Positions 41,570-54,432 are shown, counted from the first letter of the stretch. The stretch is DNA of 64,000 nt from Arabidopsis thaliana (GCF_000001735.4 NC_003070.9:17903971-17967970); one strand, 5' to 3'. Numbers and translations: made by a program. The notes: generated by a model from the sequence alone, not told the origin.

Positions 41570-44500
41570 ATGGCAATTGTGACAGGAGATCGCTATGTTG
41601 AGAAGCTACAAAAGTTTTTAGAAGACGAAGCTGAGTCTCTTCTAGAAGAAACCATGATTCTCAAGCTTAATCCTGCTGGTCTTCACTATCTTCATCTCCG
41701 TCTTGACTCTCTCCGTGAACTCGAACGCATGCTCTCCAATGCTCCTGTTGATTACCTTCGCGCCTACGTTTCCGACCTCGGCGATTACCGCGCACTCGAA
41801 CAGCTCCGTCGTATTCTCCGAATCCTCACTTCTCTTAAGGTCGTTTCCACTCTTCCTTCTCCGGCTCGTGATCCCACGCCTCTCTCTCTTTTTCCCTTTG
41901 GTAGCCTTAAGGTTTTGGAACTCCGTCGCTGTGATTTGTCTACTTCTCCGGCTAAAGGCTTGATCGAGCTCCGTCACACTTTGGAAAAGATCATCTGCCA
42001 TAATTCCACTGTCAGTTTTGCTTCCTTTAGCTTGTATAGAGAAATTCAACGCTAGTATATAATGTAGTGATTCAAGGTTTTGCATGTTGTGGATTTCGAT
42101 TTTGATATAGGATGCTCTGAGGCATGTCTTCGCTAGTAGGATTGCTGAGATAACGAATTCGCCCGAGTGGAATAAGTTGGCGGTCATATCTTGTGCTTGT
42201 AACCGTCTTGTGCTCATGGATGAGTCCTTGCAGCTTCTTCCAGCTGCTGAGTCTCTTGATCTCAGTCGAAACAAGTTTGTCAAAGTGGATAATCTTCGGA
42301 GATGCACCAAATTGAAGCACCTTGATCTGGGATTCAATCATCTTAGAACGGTGTCTTACTTGAGCCAGGTGGGAGACTTCAGAGTTCAGACTTCACCATA
42401 TCCATGCATAGCTTACATTTGATATTGTAGTAACCGCTTTTGGCCTTGAAGTTGGTATTCTTATAGTCATTTGAATTGTCTAGCTTCCCTCCCTAGTTTG
42501 AATAAGATGATAGTTTTATTTTGAAAAACATGTATCTGTGCTGAAGCTTTTATTCTGGTTTCATCCTTGGGACCAATATATGGATGTTTTTGGACAGTGC
42601 AGGTATCCTGTCATCTTGTAAAACTTGTTTTGAGGAACAACGCTCTTACTACGTTGCGTGGGATTGAGAACTTGAAGTCACTCCAAGGCCTTGATGTTTC
42701 CTACAATATTATTTCCAACTTTTCAGAATTGGAGTTCCTTTGGAGTCTTTCACAACTGAAAGAATTGTGGCTGGAAGGAAACCCAGTGTGTTGTGCTCGA
42801 TGGTACAGGGCACATGTCTTCAGCTACGTTGCTCTCCCAGATGAAGTAAGCTTTTATTATTCTTGATTTGGAGACCCTGGGATCTTGTCGTGAAGACAGA
42901 TATTTCACCATGTCGGTTTGAGCTTGATTTGTAATGCTTTGTATTATATGAGTTTTCAGCTGAAGCTAGATGGCAAACAGATAGGAACTAGAGAATTTTG
43001 GAAGAGGCAAATCATTGTAGCCCATAGGCAAAGTGAACCTGCAAGTTACGGATTCTATTCTCCAGCTAGAGAGGAAGATAATGAAGAAGGAAGCTGCAAT
43101 AGAAAAAAGGTAAACAGCCGCAAGTCCATTTACAATATACTGTACTTATACACTCATATATTATGTAGCGATCCTTTTTTTCCTGTGTGATAAATGGTAA
43201 TGTGGTATGACTTTATGGAGAACTGTGTGAGCCCTGCACAATGCTGCGTTCAGCTTCTCTATTTGTGCTTTTCAGTATCATGGTTGTTTTGTTTGATAAA
43301 AATAATTATTGAAAGCTTATTATCTTAAGTGTTTTGACCTTTAACAGAAAAAGATCTGCCGTCTCGCTTCAATCCATAGCGAAGCAGAGAGCACCTATGT
43401 GAATTCTGACCATGAGTCAGCTACATGTGATCACGAGAACAAAGAGAATATGAAGTTTAATCAAGAAGCCGATATATTTGGTCTTATAAGTAAAGTTGAA
43501 CACCTGAAGAAAGAACGTTCTGTTTTGTGGTTGCGAGAGTTCAAGGAGTGGATGGATCGCTCAACAGAGGATTTTGCAGATGTCTGTAAAGACAGCCAGG
43601 GTATAAATTTGGAGAAAAAGTACTATACAAAGATAAGAGAAATCTCAAGGCACCATGGTGGAGGAACACCGAGATATACTTCCGGGTCTTTACGTGCTTC
43701 AAGAGCTAAGAGCTATAGGAAAAATTTGGAATGCAATGGCTCATGTGTGGATCATAAAGCTGGTATGGATTATATGAAGTACGTTGAAGGTAATGAGACA
43801 CAAAAGATAACCGATGACATCTCTTCAATAAGCCTTCAAAGTACAGATCGAAATCAGAAGCATCAGGAATGTGTACACGATGAGATGGAATCTTTGTCAG
43901 TTGAACCAAACGACCTGTTACCTACAACACTTGCCAAGGAGAAGCTAGCTGAAAATGGAAACATGTCAACATTGGATATAACCCAGCATATGACAGGATC
44001 AACATATCCTGGGTCACCCCCTCATTATCAGAAAGATGTCTTATATCGACGTCATAATTTGGTGGAAGAAATCTTGCAGTTGTCTGCAGATTCTTATTCA
44101 GTGGCGTCATCTGATAGCACAAGCAGCTGCAGTGAAGATGATAATTATGATTCTGAATCTGAGTATTCAAATCATAAAGAGGGGCGGTTGACTGATCTTC
44201 TTAATGTGAATAGACTTGGGAAGGAGATCCTGGAATGTACACCGAAAGGAACAAGATTTCTTGGTTCTCAACCGGAGAATGGTAGCACAATAAAAACTTT
44301 GAGAACAGATGAATCAATGAAGGAAACTACCACTAACTTTCCTTCTGGATTGCATAATGGTAAACATGGTGTTAACCAGACAGACCGTTTGGTTGAGAAA
44401 AGGAAACCTATAAAAAGATTTGTTTCCTTCCAGAAAGAGGAAAGTTGCATTACCAATGGAGAGATATCTCTCAGGAGTGATGCAGATATCAGTGATTCTG

Positions 44501-46435
44501 GTGAAGATGTGTGTATTTCTGATAATTTTTGGGAGAATACCCTGTCAAGGGTTTGTAGTAGTAGTAGTAATAGGAGTATCAAATTTTTGGGGACTGATAG
44601 AACACTTGGAGTAGAGGAATATTTTTCAGCAAAACTGTCAGTTTCCAGCTCTCAAGAAACTTGTAGGACGTACATGAATTGTGATCTTATACTACAGAAA
44701 GGTTCCACATACAAGCAACGGTGAGTTATTGTTCCACTTGCATGGTCGTAGTTTATAGGTAAAGGATAGTAATGCGAGTCCCTACAAAAAGTTTTGTACA
44801 TTACCTATGATATCTGATTCTGAGTAGCTGAGGGAAAAGAGATTTCATCGTTTTCTAGTATGGCTAGGCTTTGATAATAGTATACAATTAAATTGCAGAA
44901 CTACACGATACCATTAGATAAGATGCTTTGGGCTTCCTTAAAGTGGGTGATGTGTGGAAAATCCTATGTGCATTTTGGTTATATATATACAACTGCATAG
45001 CTAGGTTGGGAAGCCACTTCATATCAAGATGCTATCTATTCTTTTCACTTCGAACAATATTCTGAATACAGGGAAGCAGTGTTGCTGCTGAGTAGCCAGG
45101 ACAAGTTGTACGTGCTACTCGTGGGTGTGACTACTGATTATGAAGGTTAGACTAATCAGCTGTCTTCCTTGCTAGCACGTCATAAATTTTGCTGATGCTG
45201 AGTTCTTAATGGCGATGTGTGACTGCAGGGAGTACCTTAAGTGTACTGTGTTCCCATGAAATCAAGGATTTACAAGACGTATCAGTTGGTCTAGGACTTC
45301 AATTTGTGAGGTTAGTCTTTTTCTGGTTCGGCTTTGTATATATTTTTTGTATCCACTGCCCATGTTCCTGAACCTTCTCTTATTTTGTGGTTAGGCTACG
45401 CTTTTTGGAGGATGTAGAATACATTTTTGTAACCAAGTGTATTAAAAAGACAACAGAATTACTCAATATCACACAAGTTTTCGATTCCCAGGCTACAGAG
45501 TATAAATGTTCTTTGCAAAGGTGAGCCATTCACATTCAACCAAGAGTCGGCTCTGTATATTTTTGCTGTCATAATTTTTGTCTTCTATGTTAATGGCAGT
45601 CTGGAGAATATTCAGGTGGACTTGTTTGAGAAAGAAATATGTGGAGGTTTGAAGCTAAGTATATTCCAGTACAATGTTCTCCATTTTCAGAGCACCACTC
45701 GTGGAGGTATATTCTCTCTTTGCCTATGTTATCCTAGATTAATGAAAAATGGGTTCCCTCAAATTGTCAGCAATCCAGAGTTATAGGTTTCAATGTTTCA
45801 TATCCACATTAAGTCATGTCCCCTTCATTTTTATCTCCGGATTTTATTACATGATCGAGAGATAATCTTTTGGGTTCACGTTCCAAATAAAGTTCTCTCT
45901 GCATCATGAGCCATGAACCATCACTGTTTCGTTACTACAGTGACTGTCTTATTTTTTGCGTCCAAAACCTCCAATACAAGCTTTGATCGCTGCTAAGATT
46001 TTTGTCCAATTTAAACTGAACAGAAGTGTCATGGCTTTTGCGGTCGCTATTTGTGGCTGGTAGGCGTCTCTTTATATGCAGTGAGGACTTCACACAACTA
46101 AGTTCTCGAACAGCATACTCTTCTTCAGCTCCATATTTCTTGCTCGACTCGTGCTGCTCCATTTCTGAAATATCTGAAATGGTAATAAGTTTCTTCATTG
46201 CGCTTCCCCTTTTGCTCGCACTTTAGTGAGATGAGATATCAACTTCCTTGTTCAGATCATTGAAACGCAAGGAATTGTTGTGTCATTAAAGATCAAAGAG
46301 AAGAGAACAGTGGATTTAGTTACATGGAAGCTCAAGTGGTGCAGCATAGAGAATGCTATCAAGTTTGCGGCCTTGCTCAAAGCTCTTCATCCCAATTCGC
46401 CACAATGGCCGTTGGCTGTAAGATACAGGAGATAA
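41570..46435 (+). CDS. LRR protein resembling STK11-interacting protein (LIP1)
   Basis: Eleven exons, about 1,060 residues. I start at 41570 (MAIVTGDRYVEKLQKFLEDE); the open frame upstream is Ser/Leu-rich leader. The N-terminal LIP1-like helical part (LHYLHLRLDSLRELERML) leads into about five SDS22-like LRRs (AESLDLSRNKFVKVDNL, KLKHLDLGFNHLRTV, LVKLVLRNNALTTL, LQGLDVSYNIISNF, LKELWLEGNPV). A large exon (43348-44720) encodes a low-complexity acidic/Ser region. The C-terminal part (VEEYFSAKLSVSS, CDLILQ, then YVLLVGVTTDYEGSTLSVLC) looks PH-like, and the final exon ends PLAVRYRR. Probably a scaffold; annotated in databases as outer arm dynein light chain-like only because of the LRRs. Recognised as At1g48540. 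Confidence 0.86.
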
Positions 46436-46821
46436 GTCTTCGTTTACCTTTTCTTTTGTTTTTTGACCGATCACCTCTGTTTTGTTGTTATGTATATACA
46501 ACACAATGCACATTGTTCATATTCATTTGATCCAGTTTGTTTTTTTGGGTTAAAATCATCTCTTTAATCCGTGTGTTTTGAGCCTTCTTTCCCTTTTTAA
46601 AACATAGTAGATTTGATTTGGATCTTTGGTGCGTCTAGGAACATCTTGGAGTCTGCATAGTAACAAACATTGGGCAGGGTAATAAAATCGGGATTTGTAC
46701 ACGCAGACACGTTTTAAACCGCTTATATTAGCCAGACAGAGCAAGCTAGGAAGCATACGACTACAAAGCCAAGTGTATGCGTATGAGAAACATGTGTTGA
46801 CCATATATGTTAGCTTGTTCT
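46436..46821. other. Convergent 3' regions of LRR gene and VPS26C
   Basis: 386 bp between two stop codons; no further gene visible. Confidence 0.6.
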
Positions 46822-48675
46822 TTAGCAGCTGAACTGATCTCGCTTTGTCCGGACAAGTTCCAGCGGTAATCTCTCCAGCGCCATCTGAAAATATATAACA
46901 TGAGTCGTCAATCCTATGATTCAAATCATAGGCGTAGAAACAAAGAAAGAAAGTCTTTCTCACCCATAGTCTTGGAGCTGTTGGATCAGACTTGGGTTGT
47001 GCTTTGGCTAGCTTCGATTTGAAACTTATGGTGATGCATACCTTGAATTCCACTGAGAAGGGACTGTTCCACAAAGACATAGGATCAAAATCATCATCAT
47101 TTCAGCAGTTTTATAGAATAAACTAACTAGAGAGTCATTTGTTTCAATCAACTGCCTAGGTTTATAGAAAATGAAGCAAAGAAACTTACCCTGCGAAAAC
47201 GGAAGGACACATTAAAAGCCGAGGTAGTAAAACGTAAATGGGTAGAGTCATGTTACGGCACACATCTCCATCCGCAATCTGAACATGGTCTAAATTAGCA
47301 AAGCATTTTGATATTACAATTACTACATTAACAAACCAGAATGGTCATTTTAACACCTGTGTAGACTGAATCAAAGAGGTCTCAGTGACAATCCTTTCCC
47401 CTACAATTATCGACTCAACTCGGAGTAGGTGAATGTCAATAGAAGTAATAGGAACTGAAGATGCTTCCACTGTTAACTCACCACTGAGTGGATCCTGCAA
47501 AGAGCATTGGGTGGCTAATTTTCCAGTAACTCGGAAACCACCTTGTGAGATCAATTGTCCTATTAGTTTTCACATTAAGAGATGATATCTCCGAAACTGG
47601 AGTGAAAATGTTGGAAGAACAAACCTGTCTTAATATCAGGCAGCAACGGATGTCTCTGTGTGTCTTGAGTGATGTAGAAGATGACAATTTCCGGAGGAAT
47701 AGGCCGCTCGGGAAGGTCAACTTCAACCAAAAACCAAGGAAAAACATCACAAAACAATCCATGTTTATTCTATAAACACCAACGAAGCAAGACAAAGTAC
47801 CTCTACCGCTCTCAATAATAAACTCCATTGTTGCAGACAAAGGTTTGTGCAAGTATCCTCGCGGTATATCTGCAGTTAGTAGATACTGTCACAGATTTTT
47901 GCATCAATGTTTTCCCAATTCACAGACAAAAATCCTAAAATCCTTATTAAAAAAAGCTGATCAAACTACTGACTTGGATGTTGATATTTGTTCCATGAAA
48001 TGTCTCATAGAACTTCTCTACAATGCCTTCCCCAGGCTCCCTCAGATTCAAAGAGAATGGTATCTACAGCAAAAAAAATATCCAAAAGCTTAGCTTACTC
48101 AATGTTGCAGCTATATGTGATATTTCTCAATGGGACTATGTTCTTTACCTCTGTAGTTCCCGGAGGGATTTTGCCAGAAGACTTAACTTCGATCGTCTTC
48201 TTGCTGTGGCCAAAATTCGAATTATTTGCTTAAGCTCGAGTAATTTCAACATCAAGGAATCAATTCAAGAACCAGAGAAGAAATAAATGCTTACACGATT
48301 TGAATAGGCTTGATGACACCATAGAAGGACTCAATAACTCCAGCTGATCCTCCACGAACCTGTAGGAGTGAGGAAGAAATTTAACTAACTTGGTGGAACC
48401 AAATTGAAGAAAAGCTTCAATAGAGAGAGAATCTGAAACCTGCAAGTTGACTGATCCATTGACGGATAAACGTATTGCTTGATGCGAAATCGAAGTTGCA
48501 GATTTTATCACAATTTTTCCTTCCACTGGTTCCTGATTAAATTCAAAAACTAGAGATTTCAAATTCGTCTTCAACGTAATCATAATTCATAATTAAGAGA
48601 TTCGATACATACGGAAGAGCGATAGATACGATTTGATCGAGAAAGTTTGACATTCACCGTCGTCGCCGTCGCCAT
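46822..48675 (-). CDS. VPS26C: VPS26C, retromer/retriever-type arrestin-fold protein
   Basis: Start at 48675 (MATATTVNVKLSRSNRIYRS). Exons carry EPVEGKIVIKSATSISHQAI, RLSVNGSVNLQV, IKPIQIVKKTIEVKSSGK, FYETFHGTNINIQYLLTAD, PPEIVIFYITQDTQ, FRVTGKLATQCSLQDPLSGE, SIDIHLLRVESIIVG, ADGDVC, and a last exon ERLPLELVRTKRDQFSC, stop at 46822. This is the two-lobe arrestin-like fold of Vps26; the sequence is nearer to DSCR3/VPS26C than to VPS26A/B, pointing to a retriever-like complex with VPS35 and VPS29 family partners in endosomal recycling. In Arabidopsis it has been linked genetically to root-hair growth (VTI13). Recognised as At1g48550. Confidence 0.93.
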
Positions 48676-48964
48676 TTTACTCACCGAGCTTAGCTACAGC
48701 GGATTTTGTGGCAACGGCGGAGTAAATGAAACGGCAGAAGTTTTCTCTATAAGTAGGACAACAGCAGGATGTCTTTACTGAAGACAAAACGTTGATTAAA
48801 TGGCAGGTAGTTAGTATCTGAGAGTTGAAAACAGCATGAAGTGTAATTCAATTAAAGTAGAAAAAGTTCTAGAGGAGACGTTACAGGCAACGCTACACTT
48901 TCTTCTCTCTTGTCTTGTCACAGAGATGATATCAGAGAGAAAGCTTAAACCCTAATATTCAAAG
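48676..48964. promoter_or_regulatory. Short divergent promoter, VPS26C / PWWP-like gene
   Basis: 289 bp between two diverging ATGs. A telo box AAACCCTAA (48947-48955) sits directly before the + strand ATG. No TATA box is obvious on either strand. Confidence 0.55.
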
Positions 48965-51138
48965 ATGTGGAAGAAAGGGGAGCTAGTTTGGGTAAGCGTG
49001 AGCTTTTCGAATACATGGATTCCGGGTCGGATTATCGATCCATCCGAATCGTTAGGAGTTCTCGTCTCGTTCTTCGGCCTAATGGATCCGCGATACGTTC
49101 CAAAACCATTTCTACGAAGCTTTGATCGCGATTTCAAAACCTTGATTTCAGATTCAAGGTGGATTCGCCGCTTTGTGAATCGAGCTCTGCGAGCTTACTT
49201 TTGGAACATCTCGTTTGGGTTATGGTGTTCTTGCCAGCCGCGTATTGATTCGCCTTACTTGGATAGAGAAAACTCTCTCCCACGGTTTCATGCCACTTCG
49301 GATTCGGCTCTGGGGTTTGTTAGAGATATGGCTATTTCGATACGAATGCCCCTCTGGAGATTAGCTGAGACCAATAGTTCCAGTGCTCAGATCCTTAGTT
49401 TTCGGCGTTACATTGTCGATTTTAAGCGCTCCGAATCTGTCTATGAGGAGACTAGAGCAAGTAAGTTTGAAAATTCTTATTTTTGGGTTTTGCTGAGTAC
49501 GATTAGGAAAGAAACCCCATTTGGTGTTTTAGAACTGCTCCATAGAGATGATTGCTACTGTTTCGCTCTATTAGGTTTATAGGAACTTCAAAATTTGAGT
49601 GTGAATCTATATGCTCTGTTTACAATAGAACAAGGCGAAGTATGGATTGACAGATATTGCTATGATTTGTATTCTCAAATAATTCTATGAATATGTGTAC
49701 AGGTGCAGAGCTAAATGATCGATCTGAAGAATCAGGTTGGTGTCTTGAATACTCAAAGAAGATGGACCTGTGTTCTATGTTTCCTGAGACTGCGGATGCG
49801 GATATCGACAACAGTAGAGATTTGAGTCTAAGAGATCCATTGCCGAAGGATCTCCCTTGTTGTTCTTCTGAGCAGCATGTTGATAAAGTAGTTCAGATTT
49901 GCACATGGAATACGAGGAGCCCTCGAACCAGTTCTAATTCTAGTACCATGAAAGCTTGTGAAACCATGGTTAGAAGAGCTGTTCATGAGGATGATGGTCA
50001 CCTGTCCAAGAGTAAAGAATGCTGTCAAGTTGAGCAGAATATCTGCTTATTGAATTCAGAACCTTCTATTGAAGATATGATAGAGGAAGACACCACTTCC
50101 GTTGCTGCCTCAAGAGTTGATGTATCAGAAGCACTTCCTGATGTTATGATTGAAACTCATGATGACATCATTGGTTTGGTTGATGGACCTGTGACATCGA
50201 CAAATGAACTGTCACCCTTGCTTGATTCGAGCAACGACAAAGCTTATTTGGCAAAGCCTGTTTCTTTTGTTGTTCCAGGAGCCTGTCACACTCTAGCTTG
50301 TTCAGTGAGAAAAAAATATGCTAGCCCAAGAAACAAGCTTGATAGCTCTATCATCAGTGCCAAGACCTTGAATGAGCAGTCGTTAGGTAGGAATAGTCTT
50401 AATGGAACACGAGAAAACTGCTCTGAATATACGTTGGAGTCACATATTGTGGAGGTGGGACAGGTTTCGCTACCTAGTACAGGCACTTCAAACAAAGAAT
50501 TTAGTTCTGATGATGCAGGAGCACCTGCAGAACAATTACAAGATTTGGAAGCTGGAACAACTGTTGAAAACCAGACGAGATCAGTTGATAATGTCAGATC
50601 CATTGGTGTCAAAAGGAAGGCAAGTCGAGACAAAGCATCTGCACGTTACTCCAAGAGAAAGAAGAAAGCAGGCCAACAATCTATTTCTACTGATAAATCG
50701 CTGAATCTACACCTGATGAAAGATATGCGGCTTGCTAATCCAAAATGTTTGCGGATGAAGTTTTTGTGTAGACATGGGGATCTCCCGTCCAAAGCAGAAC
50801 TGTTGAAGAGATTCAGTGTGTTTGGGAAAATAGATGCTTCAAGAACTGATGTAAACCCAGGGGAAAGCTCTGCGAAAGTAGTATTCATGCAGAGCATCGA
50901 TGCAGTGACGGCTTATCAATTTGCTAGGAGCAAAAAGTTTAGACTAGGAAAGTCTAAGGTTACGTACCGCCTCGAACCCTTTGAGGAAGACAATGAAGTA
51001 AAAAAAGTTCCTTTGCCTCAGAAGCCGCAAAAGTCTGCTCCATCACCAAAATCATGTCTCAAGGAACATGGTTTGGTAGATAAAGAAGAGGGAAGAAGGA
51101 ATATGAAGGTGAAATTTCAAATGGAGACCAACTCATGA
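48965..51138 (+). CDS. PWWP-like/RRM-like nuclear protein, divergent PDP type
   Basis: Two exons, 48965 to about 49460 and 49703-51138, joined at TRA|SAELNDR; about 644 residues. The first exon (KGELVWVSVSFSNTWIPGRI then LVSFFGLMDPRYV and PFLRSFDRDF) has the layout of a PWWP domain with the motif changed to TWIP. The acidic, Ser-rich middle is unstructured. Near the C-terminus KRKASRDKASARYSKRKKK looks like a nuclear localisation signal, and CLRMKFLCRHGDLPSKAELL to KSKVTYRLEPFEED is RRM-like, as in plant PWWP-domain (PDP) proteins. A chromatin role is inferred. Part of its 3' end is duplicated near 54.0 kb. Recognised as At1g48560, described as unknown. Confidence 0.85.
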
Positions 51139-51484
51139 ATCCGATGACATCATCATCTCAATAGTTTTAGCTTATGTAGCTCTCACGGGAAGCTTTTGTA
51201 ATGTAGCTACGGTCTGTTCCTAACGAAGAACTTGCACCTTTTTTTGGCCTTGAAGCTTTTGTATAATCATGGCTTGTTTTGTATTAGAGATGACATAGTT
51301 TGTACTTGACTACATAAAATATAGCTTTAACGATGAATCATGAATGTGACTACAAACTAGGTTTCCATTTTCTGCTTCAAAATTGTTATCTGTTTAGAAA
51401 TTTGGGAACTCAACAAGAGAAGAAGAAACAACAAGTTGAAAGGAAATAGCAAGCAGTGAATCTTGCAAGTACAAAAGCATAAGT
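51139..51484. other. Convergent 3' regions
   Basis: 346 bp between the PWWP-like gene and the zinc-finger gene; only 3' UTR sequence expected. Confidence 0.6.
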
Positions 51485-53691
51485 TTACACTAAGGCGGGT
51501 CGTTTCCATGTATGGTCTTCTTGATCGTTATTGGCTTGGCTAGGTCGTTTGCACTCGCATTTCTTGCAAGCATCGTTTCTCCTAAAGTTCACGAAGTCGC
51601 ATCTGCAAAATTAAAATGAGCCACGGGAACAAAATGGTCTGGTTTAGGATATGAAGATAACAAATTACTAAATAAGAGACAGAGAGGAAGAGAGACGCAC
51701 GAGGGGCATTCCCAATCTCCAGGCTCAGCTAGCGTCTTGTGACGTTGTTCTCGGCACTCTCGACACTGTTTGTTGCTAGCAAAGTTCATATATCCACACC
51801 TGAAAATATACATACAAAGCATTCTGATCAGTACAGACAGAGCAATCGAGCAAAGATACAATCATACAAGATACAACAACTTTACAAACTTTCAATCTTT
51901 AGCAGCCAGAAAAAATGAACGTAAAGACTAAAGGCAGATACAGCTGATAATCATAAACAAACGCGGAGACATAGAAGCAAAAAAAGAAGATATAGTAGAG
52001 GCTTTGAGAGGTAAGGGAAACTTACCCAGTGCAGTTCCAGTCTCCTTTCTTCATTTCAACAATATTCACCATTGAAGTTTTCTTTGGTCCCTTTGCTTTG
52101 CATTTCAGACAGCTCTGGTTTCTTGTGAAGTTTAAGAAACTACACCTGTGGAGCCAGCAAGAAAATAACCAATGAGGGTATGGCATAAAAGACTTAATAC
52201 TTTTGATTTCGAGAGAAACGGGTAATTGTCAGATTTAGACTTACTCAGGACATAGCCAGTCACCTTCCTTGACAACAGCAGCAACAGGTCGTCTGTCAGC
52301 GACTTCATTGCACTCTCGGCATCTTTCATTTCTGGCAAAGTTTACAAAGTCGCATCTGAAGAGGAACACAGTAACAGAAAACACAAAACCTAAAGTCAGA
52401 AATTTACAGAAACAAACACTCATTTCTCAAACCAGTAATTTAACATCTTCATCCAAAGATGCTGACAACATTATCGCAGCATCAGATACGATATGATCTA
52501 AAAGGTAAGAGCCTAGGAAACTAAAATTGGATTCACTGTGTATAAACTATAAAGGACCAGACCAATTTCTAGAGACATGGCATACGAGCTAATTGTTCTT
52601 AGAAATTACTTACTTAGGACAAGCCCAATCTGCACTGTAAAGAGGTCGATCACGTTGAGAAGACTCATCGTTCCGCGATTTAAAAGCCACACGGTGAGAA
52701 GGCTCATCATTCCTCGATTTAAAAGCCACACGTTGAGAAGGATCATCATTCCTCGATTTAAAAGCCACACGCTGAGAAGGCTCATCATTCCTCGACTTAA
52801 AAGCTCTCTCTTTCGAAGGCAAAGAAGATTCCTTTGAAGAAGGTTTTGGTAAAGCAGGGATTAAAGGCTTCTCACTAAACTCAACCAACTCTAAAAGAAG
52901 TCTTCTTGCAGACTCATGAACAAGTTCTTTACCAGGTGGAACTTCACCTCGAGAGATAACTATAGAATCAAGCGCATTGAACAATAGTAAACGCATAACA
53001 TCAACAGTTCGAGCATCAGCTTCTGTATCCTTAAGTATCACATAAGCTCTATCACACGAGCTACGAAGATCACAAGAACCACAAACCTAGGATTCAAAAA
53101 CAAAACATTTCTTATGAGTTAAAGATCTCTCTATTATCAAGGTTTAAACAATTCCATAGCTAATGCAACAACATACATCTCCTTCGTTTAACTTAACATG
53201 AGCTCGAATCCTTTTGGAAGAATTCACAGTTTTTCTGAAGAGATTAGGGCATCCACGCTCCACAAGAGCTTGTACATCTCCTGATGATAAGGATCTGCAT
53301 CAAGAGGCACAAAATCATCAGTTTCAACACTGAAGATTGATGAATTTGAGAAAATTGTATACCTGAGAACGTCGTAACGATCACGAGCGAAGCTGAGACA
53401 AGCATCTTTAACGAGAATCATTTCCTGATAAACAGTATCATCTTCGGTGTCTTTGGTGAAATATCCTTTCGTCTTTAAGCGATCGACGAAAGTTATCCAC
53501 TCTGGCCATGGATGAGGAGTGAGAGACGGCGAATCCGAATCCACGGTGGTTGCTACTGCGGCGGCGGCGTCACTGGAGAAGCATCGGAAGCGGAGAGATA
53601 CAGATGGAAAACGATTGAAAGAGAGAGGAAAGGATGGTTTGTGAGGTCGGAATATGGAATTACCGACTAGGAATATTCTGGAAGATGACAT
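51485..53691 (-). CDS. OZ4: Organelle RanBP2-type zinc-finger protein (OZ family)
   Basis: Start at 53691 (MSSSRIFLVGNSIFRPHKPS), with an organelle presequence rich in Ser, Arg and Phe; the open frame extends 10 codons further up but without an ATG. The body has WPEWITFVDRLKTKGYF and a region of CGSCDLRSSCDRAY. A 13-residue unit (AFKSRNDEPSQRV) is repeated about four times. Four RanBP2-type fingers follow, each W-x-C-x2-C-x10-C-x2-C: DWACPKCDFVNFARNERC, DWLCPECSFLNFTRNQSC, DWNCTGCGYMNFASNKQC, DWECPSCDFVNFRRNDAC. Such fingers bind single-stranded RNA, and the OZ family acts in organelle RNA editing or splicing. The symbol is from memory. Recognised as At1g48570. Confidence 0.93.
52652..52808 (-). 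repeat. 39-bp in-frame tandem repeat in the zinc-finger gene
   Basis: Four near-identical 39-bp copies encode AFKSRNDEPSQRV, AFKSRNDDPSQRV, AFKSRNDEPSHRV and AFKSRNDESSQRD. Low divergence indicates recent expansion; copy number may vary between accessions. Confidence 0.92.
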
Positions 53692-53960
53692 TTTATTGAG
53701 ATCTCTCCGGCAAGATTTCACCAGAGACGACTATAAGTGAGGTTTTAGTAAGGTTTTTGGCAGGCGAACGAGTGGATAAAGGAGAAGGCTTTTCAAGTTT
53801 TGACTATTTGCAATATGACCTTTTATTTATATAAGCATTTTCTTTTTTGTCCCTTTAGTTTTAAAATTACAATTTTGCAACTCACTAGAAATTCTTTTAT
53901 TAAGCTTGAATCAAGACTCAAGAGATGTGGACTAAGAAGCTCATCATCCAAGTTTAAGGG
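53692..53960. other. 5' region of zinc-finger gene
   Basis: Leader and upstream region of the zinc-finger gene; AT-rich after 53790, no other feature seen. Confidence 0.5.
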
Positions 53961-54300
53961 ACAGAGGTGGCAAGGTTTGGCAATGTTGTAGCTATTAAGG
54001 GGTTGCAAAGTCACGATTCTGAAAAGCCTCAAAAGTCCGAGCCCAAAATCATGTCCCAAGAAACATGGTTCAGTAGTTGAAGAGAGAACAGTGGGAACCC
54101 GAAGGTGAAATGTCATCATCATCTCAATAACTAGTAACCATTGTTCTGACTAATGCTGTTAATTAATGGTTGTATGCATAGCTTATGTCTCTCACACTAG
54201 TAAACTAAACAAATGGTTGGTAGCTTAAGGTCTACCTAACAAATAACTTCAAATAGGAGAGTCGCTTCCATACTTCCACGTATGGTCGTGATGGGTATTT
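53960..54300 (+). pseudogene. Relic copy of the convergent 3' ends of At1g48560/At1g48570
   Basis: The stretch GAAAAGCCTCAAAAGTCCG, AAAATCATGTCCCAAGAAAC, GAACCCGAAGGTGAAAT, TCATCATCATCTCAATAAC parallels the PWWP-like gene end at about 51018-51165, with small gaps. Just after it, AGAGTCGCTTCCATACTTCC and CGTATGGTCGTGAT (about 54257-54295) resemble the end of the zinc-finger gene at about 51496-51530. It therefore spans both gene ends in the same order, about 3 kb away. Frameshifts and loss of the rest make it non-coding. Confidence 0.7.
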
Positions 54301-54432
54301 GATTCCCTTGGTGGTTGAAAATTTCTGTCAGTAGTTTCAGCATCTCTGTCACGGCTTTACATTCTATTTCATTGCTCTCTATCTAGAAAAGTGGATTCCT
54401 TCCTATATCAAAAGAAAGCCAAACTGTCTATT

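Noticed and set aside
41642..42337. 231-codon minus-strand frame across LRR gene exons 1-2
   Set aside because: Runs through an intron of the + gene and has no recognisable domain; antisense shadow.
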